Shown here: positions 49,348-61,472 of the stretch, piece after piece
Layout of the letters: each line of letters opens with the position of its first letter
How positions within the stretch are numbered: position 1 is the first letter of the stretch
From: Heligmosomoides polygyrus polygyrus
Lineage: Eukaryota; Nematoda; Chromadorea; Rhabditida; Heligmosomidae
Length of the DNA stretch: 64,000 nt
Assembly: GCA_947396885.1 (NCBI GenBank)
Contig: OX377202.1
Coordinates: forward strand, 35,921,478 to 35,985,477
Direction of reading: 5' to 3'
Made by a program: the position numbers and the translations under genes
The notes under the pieces: model-generated
Database searches by the model: none
What the model saw: the letters and a program-made list of their open reading frames with translations, nothing else
What the model was told of the DNA's origin: nothing

Positions 49348-52016
49348 ATGCCGAGGTTTTACGAAGAGAGAACATGGAGAATACTTCAAAACGTACCGCC
49401 GCAGTTCTTCTCTCTGGTTCGCGAAGCTATGTCGCTTCGCCAAAAAGTGGTACTCACCCGCCAGTCCGTAAAGTTCCTCCAGCGGTGCCGAACGACCGAC
49501 GTCCTACCGCATTTCATAACGAATAGGAAGATAGGAGCAGCATGCGGTCTCGCCGAGGATCATCCGATGATAAGGAATGTTTACAAGTCGATGTTGAAGA
49601 TTGCGATCAAGGAGAAGAGACGCGTGCTGCATACGTCGTTATTGAAGTGTAACTCGAAAGAGAGCGCGTGCCGGCGTTTTGTACCTGAACCGACTTGGAG
49701 GAGGATTGAGGGTGGGTCAAGGCTAATTTGTGACTCTATTCGATCTAGGGCCAAGTCATCCCTTTGTGCGAAGTACGATAGACTTTTGGGTGCCAGGCGT
49801 AGAAATTCCAATGCTATTGAGAACGATTCCCCCGTGAACCAACGCTTTGACGATGCTCACAATGAGAATGGAAACCCAATGGTGAGAGTTACTATCGTCG
49901 GGGACGCTAACATATCATCCGACGCCATAAATGTCTTATGTCTCGGTCCATCCTTTTCGCCCACACGAAGCGTCAATGCAATAACATATCGCAAAGTTGT
50001 AGGGGGTTTACAGAGGCTAAGAGATCTACTTCGAATAAAAAGAAGGCGCGAAAGCAACCCGCAGACTGCTACAATCGTAGTACAACGGTATCCATTCCAT
50101 TTCCGCGTACATTCTATAAGGAGCCTGCTTCCGTTCCAGACGTCGATGTGAAGTTGAGAATTTTGACATCAAATGTGCTGGCCGTTTTGAGAAATCACGA
50201 GCAGCACCGCAGAAACAACTTGACATCCGATCAATGGAGGGGGTTCCAGGAATTACGTGAATTGAGATCGAATGGCACAATCCGTATCTCTGTGAGTGAT
50301 AAGGGAGGGGAGTTCGTGGTTATGCCGCAAGCTTTGGATCGCGAAATAACAGAACTCCATTTGCGGGATTCATCGGTTTACCGACACGCCAGTGCGAATG
50401 AGTTTCATTCACAATGCCGGCGCCTCAATAACATTTGGATGACGTTAGGTGCCTCAGCAGGGATTGACAGGAAACTCCTAAGTAGACTCAGACTGGACAA
50501 CCCAACTTGTCCAGTTTTTTATAGCCTCCTTAAGACCCATAAACTTGCCCCACAAGATATGTCGTCGATGTCGCCGGATACTTTCAAAATAAGACCTATA
50601 ATAAGTTGTGTGGGTGGACCAACCGATCGCATATCTTGGTTTCTCAACAGAATCGTGAGCCAGTTGTTGACTATGGTTCCCTCGCACCTGACTAATACCA
50701 GGCTATTCCTTGACTACCTACACAGCAGACATCTTGAGCAAGAATGTGTGGTCGAGTCCTTTGATGTGACCTCGCTCTACACAAACGTCCAAAACGATGA
50801 TGCTCTTCAAGCGTTGTCAGAAATGCTTGATCAACATCAGAATAGTATCAACAGCTTTGGACTTAGTAAGGTGTGCTTCATGACTCTAATCAAGGAGTGC
50901 ATGAATTGCAATATTTTCAAATGGTCAGGTCGATACTTTTCACAAATAAGAGGTCTGGCCATGGGCCAACGACTTGCTCCGGTTCTTGCCGTTTGCTTTA
51001 TGAGCAAAATAGAGCAACCGGTTCTAGCACGTCTTCCCTTGATGTATTGTAGATACATTGATGACTGTTTTATCATAACATCAACACAGTCCGAAATGGA
51101 CGAGTGTTTTAATTTACTCAATCATCAATCCCAATACATTAAGGTTACGAGAGAAACTCCAAAGAACGGTTGGCTGCCGTACTTGAACACGCAAATTAAA
51201 GTGTCTGGTGGAATCGTCAAGGTGAAGTGGTACCGTAAAGAAAGCTCTAAGAATATATTGGTTCATGCGGCTTCTGCACATCCTAGAGCTGTTAAGCGCG
51301 CAGTTGTAAGCAACATGTTCAGAACTGCGCACAATGTGGGCACAAGCCCCGAAGAGCGACACGAGTCATTACGATTGGCTTCGAAAATTGCTCTCCAAAA
51401 TGGCTATGCGGTACCACAGCACCACAGAGGACTCCGCTCTGTGCATCTTAATCTACCACGCCGAGATGGGGTACCCCTTTGTCTTCCCTTTATTTCTGAC
51501 ACCGTCACTTCCGCTATACAACGGAGCATAGCTCGGGCTCAGCTAGAAGACGATGTTGTTCTTGTTAACATCCCGAATGACAACATCAAGCGGCAGCTAG
51601 TCCGAAATAGGCTCTACGATAGGGAGTGCATATCAGAGAGCTGTGTTGTATGCCCCTACAATAAGTTAGGAGACTGTGCCAAAGTTGGTGTAGTCTATCA
51701 ACTTGAATGCGTGGCATGCAACCAAATATACATTGGGGAAACTGGAAGGGTACTGGCTGTTCGCTTGAAAGAACACTTATCAGGTAAAAGGCGCGGTATT
51801 TTGACTAGTCCACTGGGCAAGCACAGAGTGGAGGGACATAGGGGAGCGGACTTTGACGTGAAGTGCACGATTCTAACGTATGAGACTGACATCTCGTCTA
51901 GAAAAGCGTTGGAAGCGTTCTGGATTTTTGCAAGAAATCCAACGCTTAACAGCCGAAATGAGTGTCCCACGATCACTAGTGACTTCTTACCATTCATTCC
52001 GCATTGTGAACTATAG
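49348..52016 (+). pseudogene. Penelope-like RT / GIY-YIG, unit 4, one-base frameshift
   Basis: One A is missing in GCTACAATCG (near 50074; intact units have ACAAATCG). The N-terminal frame shifts at about codon 242 and stops at 50151, while the RT and endonuclease frame continues to 52016. All downstream motifs are intact, so the break is recent or a sequencing error. Confidence 0.92.
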
Positions 52017-52279
52017 AACGACCGGTGGTGACATGCGTGTCCTTATGAATGACTCTGGTATACTCAGTATAGCCAGATCGGAGTGACACAGTATGTCTCA
52101 TTCGGCAACTAACAACCGCGGTAGCGACGTCGCTCCGCGTGAACGGTGGATCAGCGGGTGAGTTTAGTTCTCATACGTTGGGGTTTTTTCGTTTTGTACC
52201 TAGGACGATGTCTGAAAGACAGGGAGGAGGAGGCGCTTGGTCGGGTAAGTTACAAATATAAAGCCTTGAACCATTTTTA

Positions 52280-52317
52280 GGCCTCTGAAGACGACGAAAA
52301 GACCGAAACGTTAGGCC
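52280..52317 (+). ncRNA. hammerhead-ribozyme-like motif before unit 5
   Basis: Same sequence as at 43185-43222, with unpaired stem II. Confidence 0.5.
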
Positions 52318-52378
52318 GCTCAATAAATTGGTCCACCTCAACCTCGTTCGGCACAGAAGCATTAGCACGTTAAAAATC

Positions 52379-55048
52379 ATGCCGAGGTTTTACGAAGAGA
52401 GAACATGGAGAATACTTCAAAACGTACCGCCGCAGTTCTTCTCTCTGGTTCGCGAAGCTATGTCGCTTCGCCAAAAAGTGGTACTCACCCGCCAGTCCGT
52501 AAAGTTCCTCCAGCGGTGCCGAACGACCGACGTCCTACCGCATTTCATAACGAATAGGAAGATAGGAGCAGCATGCGGTCTCGCCGAGGATCATCCGATG
52601 ATAAGGAATGTTTACAAGTCGATGTTGAAGATTGCGATCAAGGAGAAGAGACGCGTGCTGCATACGTCGTTATTGAAGTGTAACTCGAAAGAGAGCGCGT
52701 GCCGGCGTTTTGTACCTGAACCGACTTGGAGGAGGATTGAGGGTGGGTCAAGGCTAATTTGTGACTCTATTCGATCTAGGGCCAAGTCATCCCTTTGTGC
52801 GAAGTACGATAGACTTTTGGGTGCCAGGCGTAGAAATTCCAATGCTATTGAGAACGATTCCCCCGTGAACCAACGCTTTGACGATGCTCACAATGAGAAT
52901 GGAAACCCAATGGTGAGAGTTACTATCGTCGGGGACGCTAACATATCATCCGACGCCATAAATGTCTTATGTCTCGGTCCATCCTTTTCGCCCACACGAA
53001 GCGTCAATGCAATAACATATCGCAAAGTTGTAGGGGGTTTACAGAGGCTAAGAGATCTACTTCGAATAAAAAGAAGGCGCGAAAGCAACCCGCAGACTGC
53101 TACAAATCGTAGTACAACGGTATCCATTCCATTTCCGCGTACATTCTATAAGGAGCCTGCTTCCGTTCCAGACGTCGATGTGAAGTTGAGAATTTTGAAA
53201 TCAAATGTGCTGGCCGTTTTGAGAAATCACGAGCAGCACCGCAGAAACAACTTGACATCCGATCAATGGAGGGGGTTCCAGGAATTACGTGAATTGAGAT
53301 CGAATGGCACAATCCGTATCTCTGTGAGTGATAAGGGAGGGGAGTTCGTGGTTATGCCGCAAGCTTTGGATCGCGAAATAACAGAACTCCATTTGCGGGA
53401 TTCATCGGTTTACCGACACGCCAGTGCGAATGAGTTTCATTCACAATGCCGGCGCCTCAATAACATTTGGATGACGTTAGGTGCCTCAGCAGGGATTGAC
53501 AGGAAACTCCTAAGTAGACTCAGACTGGACAACCCAACTTGTCCAGTTTTTTATAGCCTCCTTAAGACCCATAAACTTGCCCCACAAGATATGTCGTCGA
53601 TGTCGCCGGATACTTTCAAAATAAGACCTATAATAAGTTGTGTGGGTGGACCAACCGATCGCATATCTTGGTTTCTCAACAGAATCGTGAGCCAGTTGTT
53701 GACTATGGTTCCCTCGCACCTGACTAATACCAGGCTATTCCTTGACTACCTACACAGCAGACATCTTGAGCAAGAATGTGTGGTCGAGTCCTTTGATGTG
53801 ACCTCGCTCTACACAAACGTCCAAAACGATGATGCTCTTCAAGCGTTGTCAGAAATGCTTGATCAACATCAGAATAGTATCAACAGCTTTGGACTTAGTA
53901 AGGTGTGCTTCATGACTCTAATCAAGGAGTGCATGAATTGCAATATTTTCAAATGGTCAGGTCGATACTTTTCACAAATAAGAGGTCTGGCCATGGGCCA
54001 ACGACTTGCTCCGGTTCTTGCCGTTTGCTTTATGAGCAAAATAGAGCAACCGGTTCTAGCACGTCTTCCCTTGATGTATTGTAGATACATTGATGACTGT
54101 TTTATCATAACATCAACACAGTCCGAAATGGACGAGTGTTTTAATTTACTCAATCATCAATCCCAATACATTAAGGTTACGAGAGAAACTCCAAAGAACG
54201 GTTGGCTGCCGTACTTGAACACGCAAATTAAAGTGTCTGGTGGAATCGTCAAGGTGAAGTGGTACCGTAAAGAAAGCTCTAAGAATATATTGGTTCATGC
54301 GGCTTCTGCACATCCTAGAGCTGTTAAGCGCGCAGTTGTAAGCAACATGTTCAGAACTGCGCACAATGTGGGCACAAGCCCCGAAGAGCGACACGAGTCA
54401 TTACGATTGGCTTCGAAAATTGCTCTCCAAAATGGCTATGCGGTACCACAGCACCACAGAGGACTCCGCTCTGTGCATCTTAATCTACCACGCCGAGATG
54501 GGGTACCCCTTTGTCTTCCCTTTATTTCTGACACCGTCACTTCCGCTATACAACGGAGCATAGCTCGGGCTCAGCTAGAAGACGATGTTGTTCTTGTTAA
54601 CATCCCGAATGACAACATCAAGCGGCAGCTAGTCCGAAATAGGCTCTACGATAGGGAGTGCATATCAGAGAGCTGTGTTGTATGCCCCTACAATAAGTTA
54701 GGAGACTGTGCCAAAGTTGGTGTAGTCTATCAACTTGAATGCGTGGCATGCAACCAAATATACATTGGGGAAACTGGAAGGGTACTGGCTGTTCGCTTGA
54801 AAGAACACTTATCAGGTAAAAGGCGCGGTATTTTGACTAGTCCACTGGGCAAGCACAGAGTGGAGGGACATAGGGGAGCGGACTTTGACGTGAAGTGCAC
54901 GATTCTAACGTATGAGACTGACATCTCGTCTAGAAAAGCGTTGGAAGCGTTCTGGATTTTTGCAAGAAATCCAACGCTTAACAGCCGAAATGAGTGTCCC
55001 ACGATCACTAGTGACTTCTTACCATTCATTCCGCATTGTGAACTATAG
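52379..55048 (+). CDS. Penelope-like RT / GIY-YIG, unit 5
   Basis: Intact 889 codons. It has Lys for Thr in LRILKSNV (53199, C to A), shared only with unit 8. Confidence 0.95.
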   Translation: MPRFYEERTWRILQNVPPQFFSLVREAMSLRQKVVLTRQSVKFLQRCRTTDVLPHFITNRKIGAACGLAEDHPMIRNVYKSMLKIAIKEKRRVLHTSLLKCNSKESACRRFVPEPTWRRIEGGSRLICDSIRSRAKSSLCAKYDRLLGARRRNSNAIENDSPVNQRFDDAHNENGNPMVRVTIVGDANISSDAINVLCLGPSFSPTRSVNAITYRKVVGGLQRLRDLLRIKRRRESNPQTATNRSTTVSIPFPRTFYKEPASVPDVDVKLRILKSNVLAVLRNHEQHRRNNLTSDQWRGFQELRELRSNGTIRISVSDKGGEFVVMPQALDREITELHLRDSSVYRHASANEFHSQCRRLNNIWMTLGASAGIDRKLLSRLRLDNPTCPVFYSLLKTHKLAPQDMSSMSPDTFKIRPIISCVGGPTDRISWFLNRIVSQLLTMVPSHLTNTRLFLDYLHSRHLEQECVVESFDVTSLYTNVQNDDALQALSEMLDQHQNSINSFGLSKVCFMTLIKECMNCNIFKWSGRYFSQIRGLAMGQRLAPVLAVCFMSKIEQPVLARLPLMYCRYIDDCFIITSTQSEMDECFNLLNHQSQYIKVTRETPKNGWLPYLNTQIKVSGGIVKVKWYRKESSKNILVHAASAHPRAVKRAVVSNMFRTAHNVGTSPEERHESLRLASKIALQNGYAVPQHHRGLRSVHLNLPRRDGVPLCLPFISDTVTSAIQRSIARAQLEDDVVLVNIPNDNIKRQLVRNRLYDRECISESCVVCPYNKLGDCAKVGVVYQLECVACNQIYIGETGRVLAVRLKEHLSGKRRGILTSPLGKHRVEGHRGADFDVKCTILTYETDISSRKALEAFWIFARNPTLNSRNECPTITSDFLPFIPHCEL

Positions 55049-55311
55049 AACGACCGGTGGTGACATGCGTGTCCTTATGAATGACTCTGGTATACTCAGT
55101 ATAGCCAGATCGGAGTGACACAGTATGTCTCATTCGGCAACTAACAACCGCGGTAGCGACGTCGCTCCGCGTGAACGGTGGATCAGCGGGTGAGTTTAGT
55201 TCTCATACGTTGGGGTTTTTTCGTTTTGTACCTAGGACGATGTCTGAAAGACAGGGAGGAGGAGGCGCTTGGTCGGGTAAGTTACAAATATAAAGCCTTG
55301 AACCATTTTTA

Positions 55312-55349
55312 GGCCTCTGAAGACGACGAAAAGACCGAAACGTTAGGCC
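55312..55349 (+). ncRNA. hammerhead-ribozyme-like motif before unit 6
   Basis: Same sequence as at 43185-43222, with unpaired stem II. Confidence 0.5.
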
Positions 55350-55410
55350 GCTCAATAAATTGGTCCACCTCAACCTCGTTCGGCACAGAAGCATTAGCAC
55401 GTTAAAAATC

Positions 55411-58079
55411 ATGCCGAGGTTTTACGAAGAGAGAACATGGAGAATACTTCAAAACGTACCGCCGCAGTTCTTCTCTCTGGTTCGCGAAGCTATGTCGCTT
55501 CGCCAAAAAGTGGTACTCACCCGCCAGTCCGTAAAGTTCCTCCAGCGGTGCCGAACGACCGACGTCCTACCGCATTTCATAACGAATAGGAAGATAGGAG
55601 CAGCATGCGGTCTCGCCGAGGATCATCCGATGATAAGGAATGTTTACAAGTCGATGTTGAAGATTGCGATCAAGGAGAAGAGACGCGTGCTGCATACGTC
55701 GTTATTGAAGTGTAACTCGAAAGAGAGCGCGTGCCGGCGTTTTGTACCTGAACCGACTTGGAGGAGGATTGAGGGTGGGTCAAGGCTAATTTGTGACTCT
55801 ATTCGATCTAGGGCCAAGTCATCCCTTTGTGCGAAGTACGATAGACTTTTGGGTGCCAGGCGTAGAAATTCCAATGCTATTGAGAACGATTCCCCCGTGA
55901 ACCAACGCTTTGACGATGCTCACAATGAGAATGGAAACCCAATGGTGAGAGTTACTATCGTCGGGGACGCTAACATATCATCCGACGCCATAAATGTCTT
56001 ATGTCTCGGTCCATCCTTTTCGCCCACACGAAGCGTCAATGCAATAACATATCGCAAAGTTGTAGGGGGTTTACAGAGGCTAAGAGATCTACTTCGAATA
56101 AAAAGAAGGCGCGAAAGCAACCCGCAGACTGCTACAATCGTAGTACAACGGTATCCATTCCATTTCCGCGTACATTCTATAAGGAGCCTGCTTCCGTTCC
56201 AGACGTCGATGTGAAGTTGAGAATTTTGACATCAAATGTGCTGGCCGTTTTGAGAAATCACGAGCAGCACCGCAGAAACAACTTGACATCCGATCAATGG
56301 AGGGGGTTCCAGGAATTACGTGAATTGAGATCGAATGGCACAATCCGTATCTCTGTGAGTGATAAGGGAGGGGAGTTCGTGGTTATGCCGCAAGCTTTGG
56401 ATCGCGAAATAACAGAACTCCATTTGCGGGATTCATCGGTTTACCGACACGCCAGTGCGAATGAGTTTCATTCACAATGCCGGCGCCTCAATAACATTTG
56501 GATGACGTTAGGTGCCTCAGCAGGGATTGACAGGAAACTCCTAAGTAGACTCAGACTGGACAACCCAACTTGTCCAGTTTTTTATAGCCTCCTTAAGACC
56601 CATAAACTTGCCCCACAAGATATGTCGTCGATGTCGCCGGATACTTTCAAAATAAGACCTATAATAAGTTGTGTGGGTGGACCAACCGATCGCATATCTT
56701 GGTTTCTCAACAGAATCGTGAGCCAGTTGTTGACTATGGTTCCCTCGCACCTGACTAATACCAGGCTATTCCTTGACTACCTACACAGCAGACATCTTGA
56801 GCAAGAATGTGTGGTCGAGTCCTTTGATGTGACCTCGCTCTACACAAACGTCCAAAACGATGATGCTCTTCAAGCGTTGTCAGAAATGCTTGATCAACAT
56901 CAGAATAGTATCAACAGCTTTGGACTTAGTAAGGTGTGCTTCATGACTCTAATCAAGGAGTGCATGAATTGCAATATTTTCAAATGGTCAGGTCGATACT
57001 TTTCACAAATAAGAGGTCTGGCCATGGGCCAACGACTTGCTCCGGTTCTTGCCGTTTGCTTTATGAGCAAAATAGAGCAACCGGTTCTAGCACGTCTTCC
57101 CTTGATGTATTGTAGATACATTGATGACTGTTTTATCATAACATCAACACAGTCCGAAATGGACGAGTGTTTTAATTTACTCAATCATCAATCCCAATAC
57201 ATTAAGGTTACGAGAGAAACTCCAAAGAACGGTTGGCTGCCGTACTTGAACACGCAAATTAAAGTGTCTGGTGGAATCGTCAAGGTGAAGTGGTACCGTA
57301 AAGAAAGCTCTAAGAATATATTGGTTCATGCGGCTTCTGCACATCCTAGAGCTGTTAAGCGCGCAGTTGTAAGCAACATGTTCAGAACTGCGCACAATGT
57401 GGGCACAAGCCCCGAAGAGCGACACGAGTCATTACGATTGGCTTCGAAAATTGCTCTCCAAAATGGCTATGCGGTACCACAGCACCACAGAGGACTCCGC
57501 TCTGTGCATCTTAATCTACCACGCCGAGATGGGGTACCCCTTTGTCTTCCCTTTATTTCTGACACCGTCACTTCCGCTATACAACGGAGCATAGCTCGGG
57601 CTCAGCTAGAAGACGATGTTGTTCTTGTTAACATCCCGAATGACAACATCAAGCGGCAGCTAGTCCGAAATAGGCTCTACGATAGGGAGTGCATATCAGA
57701 GAGCTGTGTTGTATGCCCCTACAATAAGTTAGGAGACTGTGCCAAAGTTGGTGTAGTCTATCAACTTGAATGCGTGGCATGCAACCAAATATACATTGGG
57801 GAAACTGGAAGGGTACTGGCTGTTCGCTTGAAAGAACACTTATCAGGTAAAAGGCGCGGTATTTTGACTAGTCCACTGGGCAAGCACAGAGTGGAGGGAC
57901 ATAGGGGAGCGGACTTTGACGTGAAGTGCACGATTCTAACGTATGAGACTGACATCTCGTCTAGAAAAGCGTTGGAAGCGTTCTGGATTTTTGCAAGAAA
58001 TCCAACGCTTAACAGCCGAAATGAGTGTCCCACGATCACTAGTGACTTCTTACCATTCATTCCGCATTGTGAACTATAG
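55411..58079 (+). pseudogene. Penelope-like RT / GIY-YIG, unit 6, one-base frameshift
   Basis: The same A deletion as unit 4 (near 56136). The N-terminal frame stops at 56214; the rest is intact to 58079. Confidence 0.92.
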
Positions 58080-58342
58080 AACGACCGGTGGTGACATGCG
58101 TGTCCTTATGAATGACTCTGGTATACTCAGTATAGCCAGATCGGAGTGACACAGTATGTCTCATTCGGCAACTAACAACCGCGGTAGCGACGTCGCTCCG
58201 CGTGAACGGTGGATCAGCGGGTGAGTTTAGTTCTCATACGTTGGGGTTTTTTCGTTTTGTACCTAGGACGATGTCTGAAAGACAGGGAGGAGGAGGCGCT
58301 TGGTCGGGTAAGTTACAAATATAATACCTTGAACCATTTTTA

Positions 58343-58380
58343 GGCCTCTGAAGACGACGAAAAGACCGAAACGTTAGGCC
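58343..58380 (+). ncRNA. hammerhead-ribozyme-like motif before unit 7
   Basis: Same motif with unpaired stem II. The spacer just upstream has ATAATACC instead of ATAAAGCC (58321-58328), unique to this unit. Confidence 0.5.
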
Positions 58381-58441
58381 GCTCAATAAATTGGTCCACC
58401 TCAACCTCGTTCGGCACAGAAGCATTAGCACGTTAAAAATC

Positions 58442-61110
58442 ATGCCGAGGTTTTACGAAGAGAGAACATGGAGAATACTTCAAAACGTACCGCCGCAGTT
58501 CTTCTCTCTGGTTCGCGAAGCTATGTCGCTTCGCCAAAAAGTGGTACTCACCCGCCAGTCCGTAAAGTTCCTCCAGCGGTGCCGAACGACCGACGTCCTA
58601 CCGCATTTCATAACGAATAGGAAGATAGGAGCAGCATGCGGTCTCGCCGAGGATCATCCGATGATAAGGAATGTTTACAAGTCGATGTTGAAGATTGCGA
58701 TCAAGGAGAAGAGACGCGTGCTGCATACGTCGTTATTGAAGTGTAACTCGAAAGAGAGCGCGTGCCGGCGTTTTGTACCTGAACCGACTTGGAGGAGGAT
58801 TGAGGGTGGGTCAAGGCTAATTTGTGACTCTATTCGATCTAGGGCCAAGTCATCCCTTTGTGCGAAGTACGATAGACTTTTGGGTGCCAGGCGTAGAAAT
58901 TCCAATGCTATTGAGAACGATTCCCCCGTGAACCAACGCTTTGACGATGCTCACAATGAGAATGGAAACCCAATGGTGAGAGTTACTATCGTCGGGGACG
59001 CTAACATATCATCCGACGCCATAAATGTCTTATGTCTCGGTCCATCCTTTTCGCCCACACGAAGCGTCAATGCAATAACATATCGCAAAGTTGTAGGGGG
59101 TTTACAGAGGCTAAGAGATCTACTTCGAATAAAAAGAAGGCGCGAAAGCAACCCGCAGACTGCTACAATCGTAGTACAACGGTATCCATTCCATTTCCGC
59201 GTACATTCTATAAGGAGCCTGCTTCCGTTCCAGACGTCGATGTGAAGTTGAGAATTTTGACATCAAATGTGCTGGCCGTTTTGAGAAATCACGAGCAGCA
59301 CCGCAGAAACAACTTGACATCCGATCAATGGAGGGGGTTCCAGGAATTACGTGAATTGAGATCGAATGGCACAATCCGTATCTCTGTGAGTGATAAGGGA
59401 GGGGAGTTCGTGGTTATGCCGCAAGCTTTGGATCGCGAAATAACAGAACTCCATTTGCGGGATTCATCGGTTTACCGACACGCCAGTGCGAATGAGTTTC
59501 ATTCACAATGCCGGCGCCTCAATAACATTTGGATGACGTTAGGTGCCTCAGCAGGGATTGACAGGAAACTCCTAAGTAGACTCAGACTGGACAACCCAAC
59601 TTGTCCAGTTTTTTATAGCCTCCTTAAGACCCATAAACTTGCCCCACAAGATATGTCGTCGATGTCGCCGGATACTTTCAAAATAAGACCTATAATAAGT
59701 TGTGTGGGTGGACCAACCGATCGCATATCTTGGTTTCTCAACAGAATCGTGAGCCAGTTGTTGACTATGGTTCCCTCGCACCTGACTAATACCAGGCTAT
59801 TCCTTGACTACCTACACAGCAGACATCTTGAGCAAGAATGTGTGGTCGAGTCCTTTGATGTGACCTCGCTCTACACAAACGTCCAAAACGATGATGCTCT
59901 TCAAGCGTTGTCAGAAATGCTTGATCAACATCAGAATAGTATCAACAGCTTTGGACTTAGTAAGGTGTGCTTCATGACTCTAATCAAGGAGTGCATGAAT
60001 TGCAATATTTTCAAATGGTCAGGTCGATACTTTTCACAAATAAGAGGTCTGGCCATGGGCCAACGACTTGCTCCGGTTCTTGCCGTTTGCTTTATGAGCA
60101 AAATAGAGCAACCGGTTCTAGCACGTCTTCCCTTGATGTATTGTAGATACATTGATGACTGTTTTATCATAACATCAACACAGTCCGAAATGGACGAGTG
60201 TTTTAATTTACTCAATCATCAATCCCAATACATTAAGGTTACGAGAGAAACTCCAAAGAACGGTTGGCTGCCGTACTTGAACACGCAAATTAAAGTGTCT
60301 GGTGGAATCGTCAAGGTGAAGTGGTACCGTAAAGAAAGCTCTAAGAATATATTGGTTCATGCGGCTTCTGCACATCCTAGAGCTGTTAAGCGCGCAGTTG
60401 TAAGCAACATGTTCAGAACTGCGCACAATGTGGGCACAAGCCCCGAAGAGCGACACGAGTCATTACGATTGGCTTCGAAAATTGCTCTCCAAAATGGCTA
60501 TGCGGTACCACAGCACCACAGAGGACTCCGCTCTGTGCATCTTAATCTACCACGCCGAGATGGGGTACCCCTTTGTCTTCCCTTTATTTCTGACACCGTC
60601 ACTTCCGCTATACAACGGAGCATAGCTCGGGCTCAGCTAGAAGACGATGTTGTTCTTGTTAACATCCCGAATGACAACATCAAGCGGCAGCTAGTCCGAA
60701 ATAGGCTCTACGATAGGGAGTGCATATCAGAGAGCTGTGTTGTATGCCCCTACAATAAGTTAGGAGACTGTGCCAAAGTTGGTGTAGTCTATCAACTTGA
60801 ATGCGTGGCATGCAACCAAATATACATTGGGGAAACTGGAAGGGTACTGGCTGTTCGCTTGAAAGAACACTTATCAGGTAAAAGGCGCGGTATTTTGACT
60901 AGTCCACTGGGCAAGCACAGAGTGGAGGGACATAGGGGAGCGGACTTTGACGTGAAGTGCACGATTCTAACGTATGAGACTGACATCTCGTCTAGAAAAG
61001 CGTTGGAAGCGTTCTGGATTTTTGCAAGAAATCCAACGCTTAACAGCCGAAATGAGTGTCCCACGATCACTAGTGACTTCTTACCATTCATTCCGCATTG
61101 TGAACTATAG
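58442..61110 (+). pseudogene. Penelope-like RT / GIY-YIG, unit 7, one-base frameshift
   Basis: The same A deletion as units 4 and 6 (near 59167). The N-terminal frame stops at 59245; the rest is intact to 61110. Confidence 0.92.
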
Positions 61111-61373
61111 AACGACCGGTGGTGACATGCGTGTCCTTATGAATGACTCTGGTATACTCAGTATAGCCAGATCGGAGTGACACAGTATGTCTCATTCGGC
61201 AACTAACAACCGCGGTAGCGACGTCGCTCCGCGTGAACGGTGGATCAGCGGGTGAGTTTAGTTCTCATACGTTGGGGTTTTTTCGTTTTGTACCTAGGAC
61301 GATGTCTGAAAGACAGGGAGGAGGAGGCGCTTGGTCGGGTAAGTTACAAATATAAAGCCTTGAACCATTTTTA

Positions 61374-61411
61374 GGCCTCTGAAGACGACGAAAAGACCGA
61401 AACGTTAGGCC
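61374..61411 (+). ncRNA. hammerhead-ribozyme-like motif before unit 8
   Basis: Same sequence as at 43185-43222, with unpaired stem II. Confidence 0.5.
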
Positions 61412-61472
61412 GCTCAATAAATTGGTCCACCTCAACCTCGTTCGGCACAGAAGCATTAGCACGTTAAAAATC

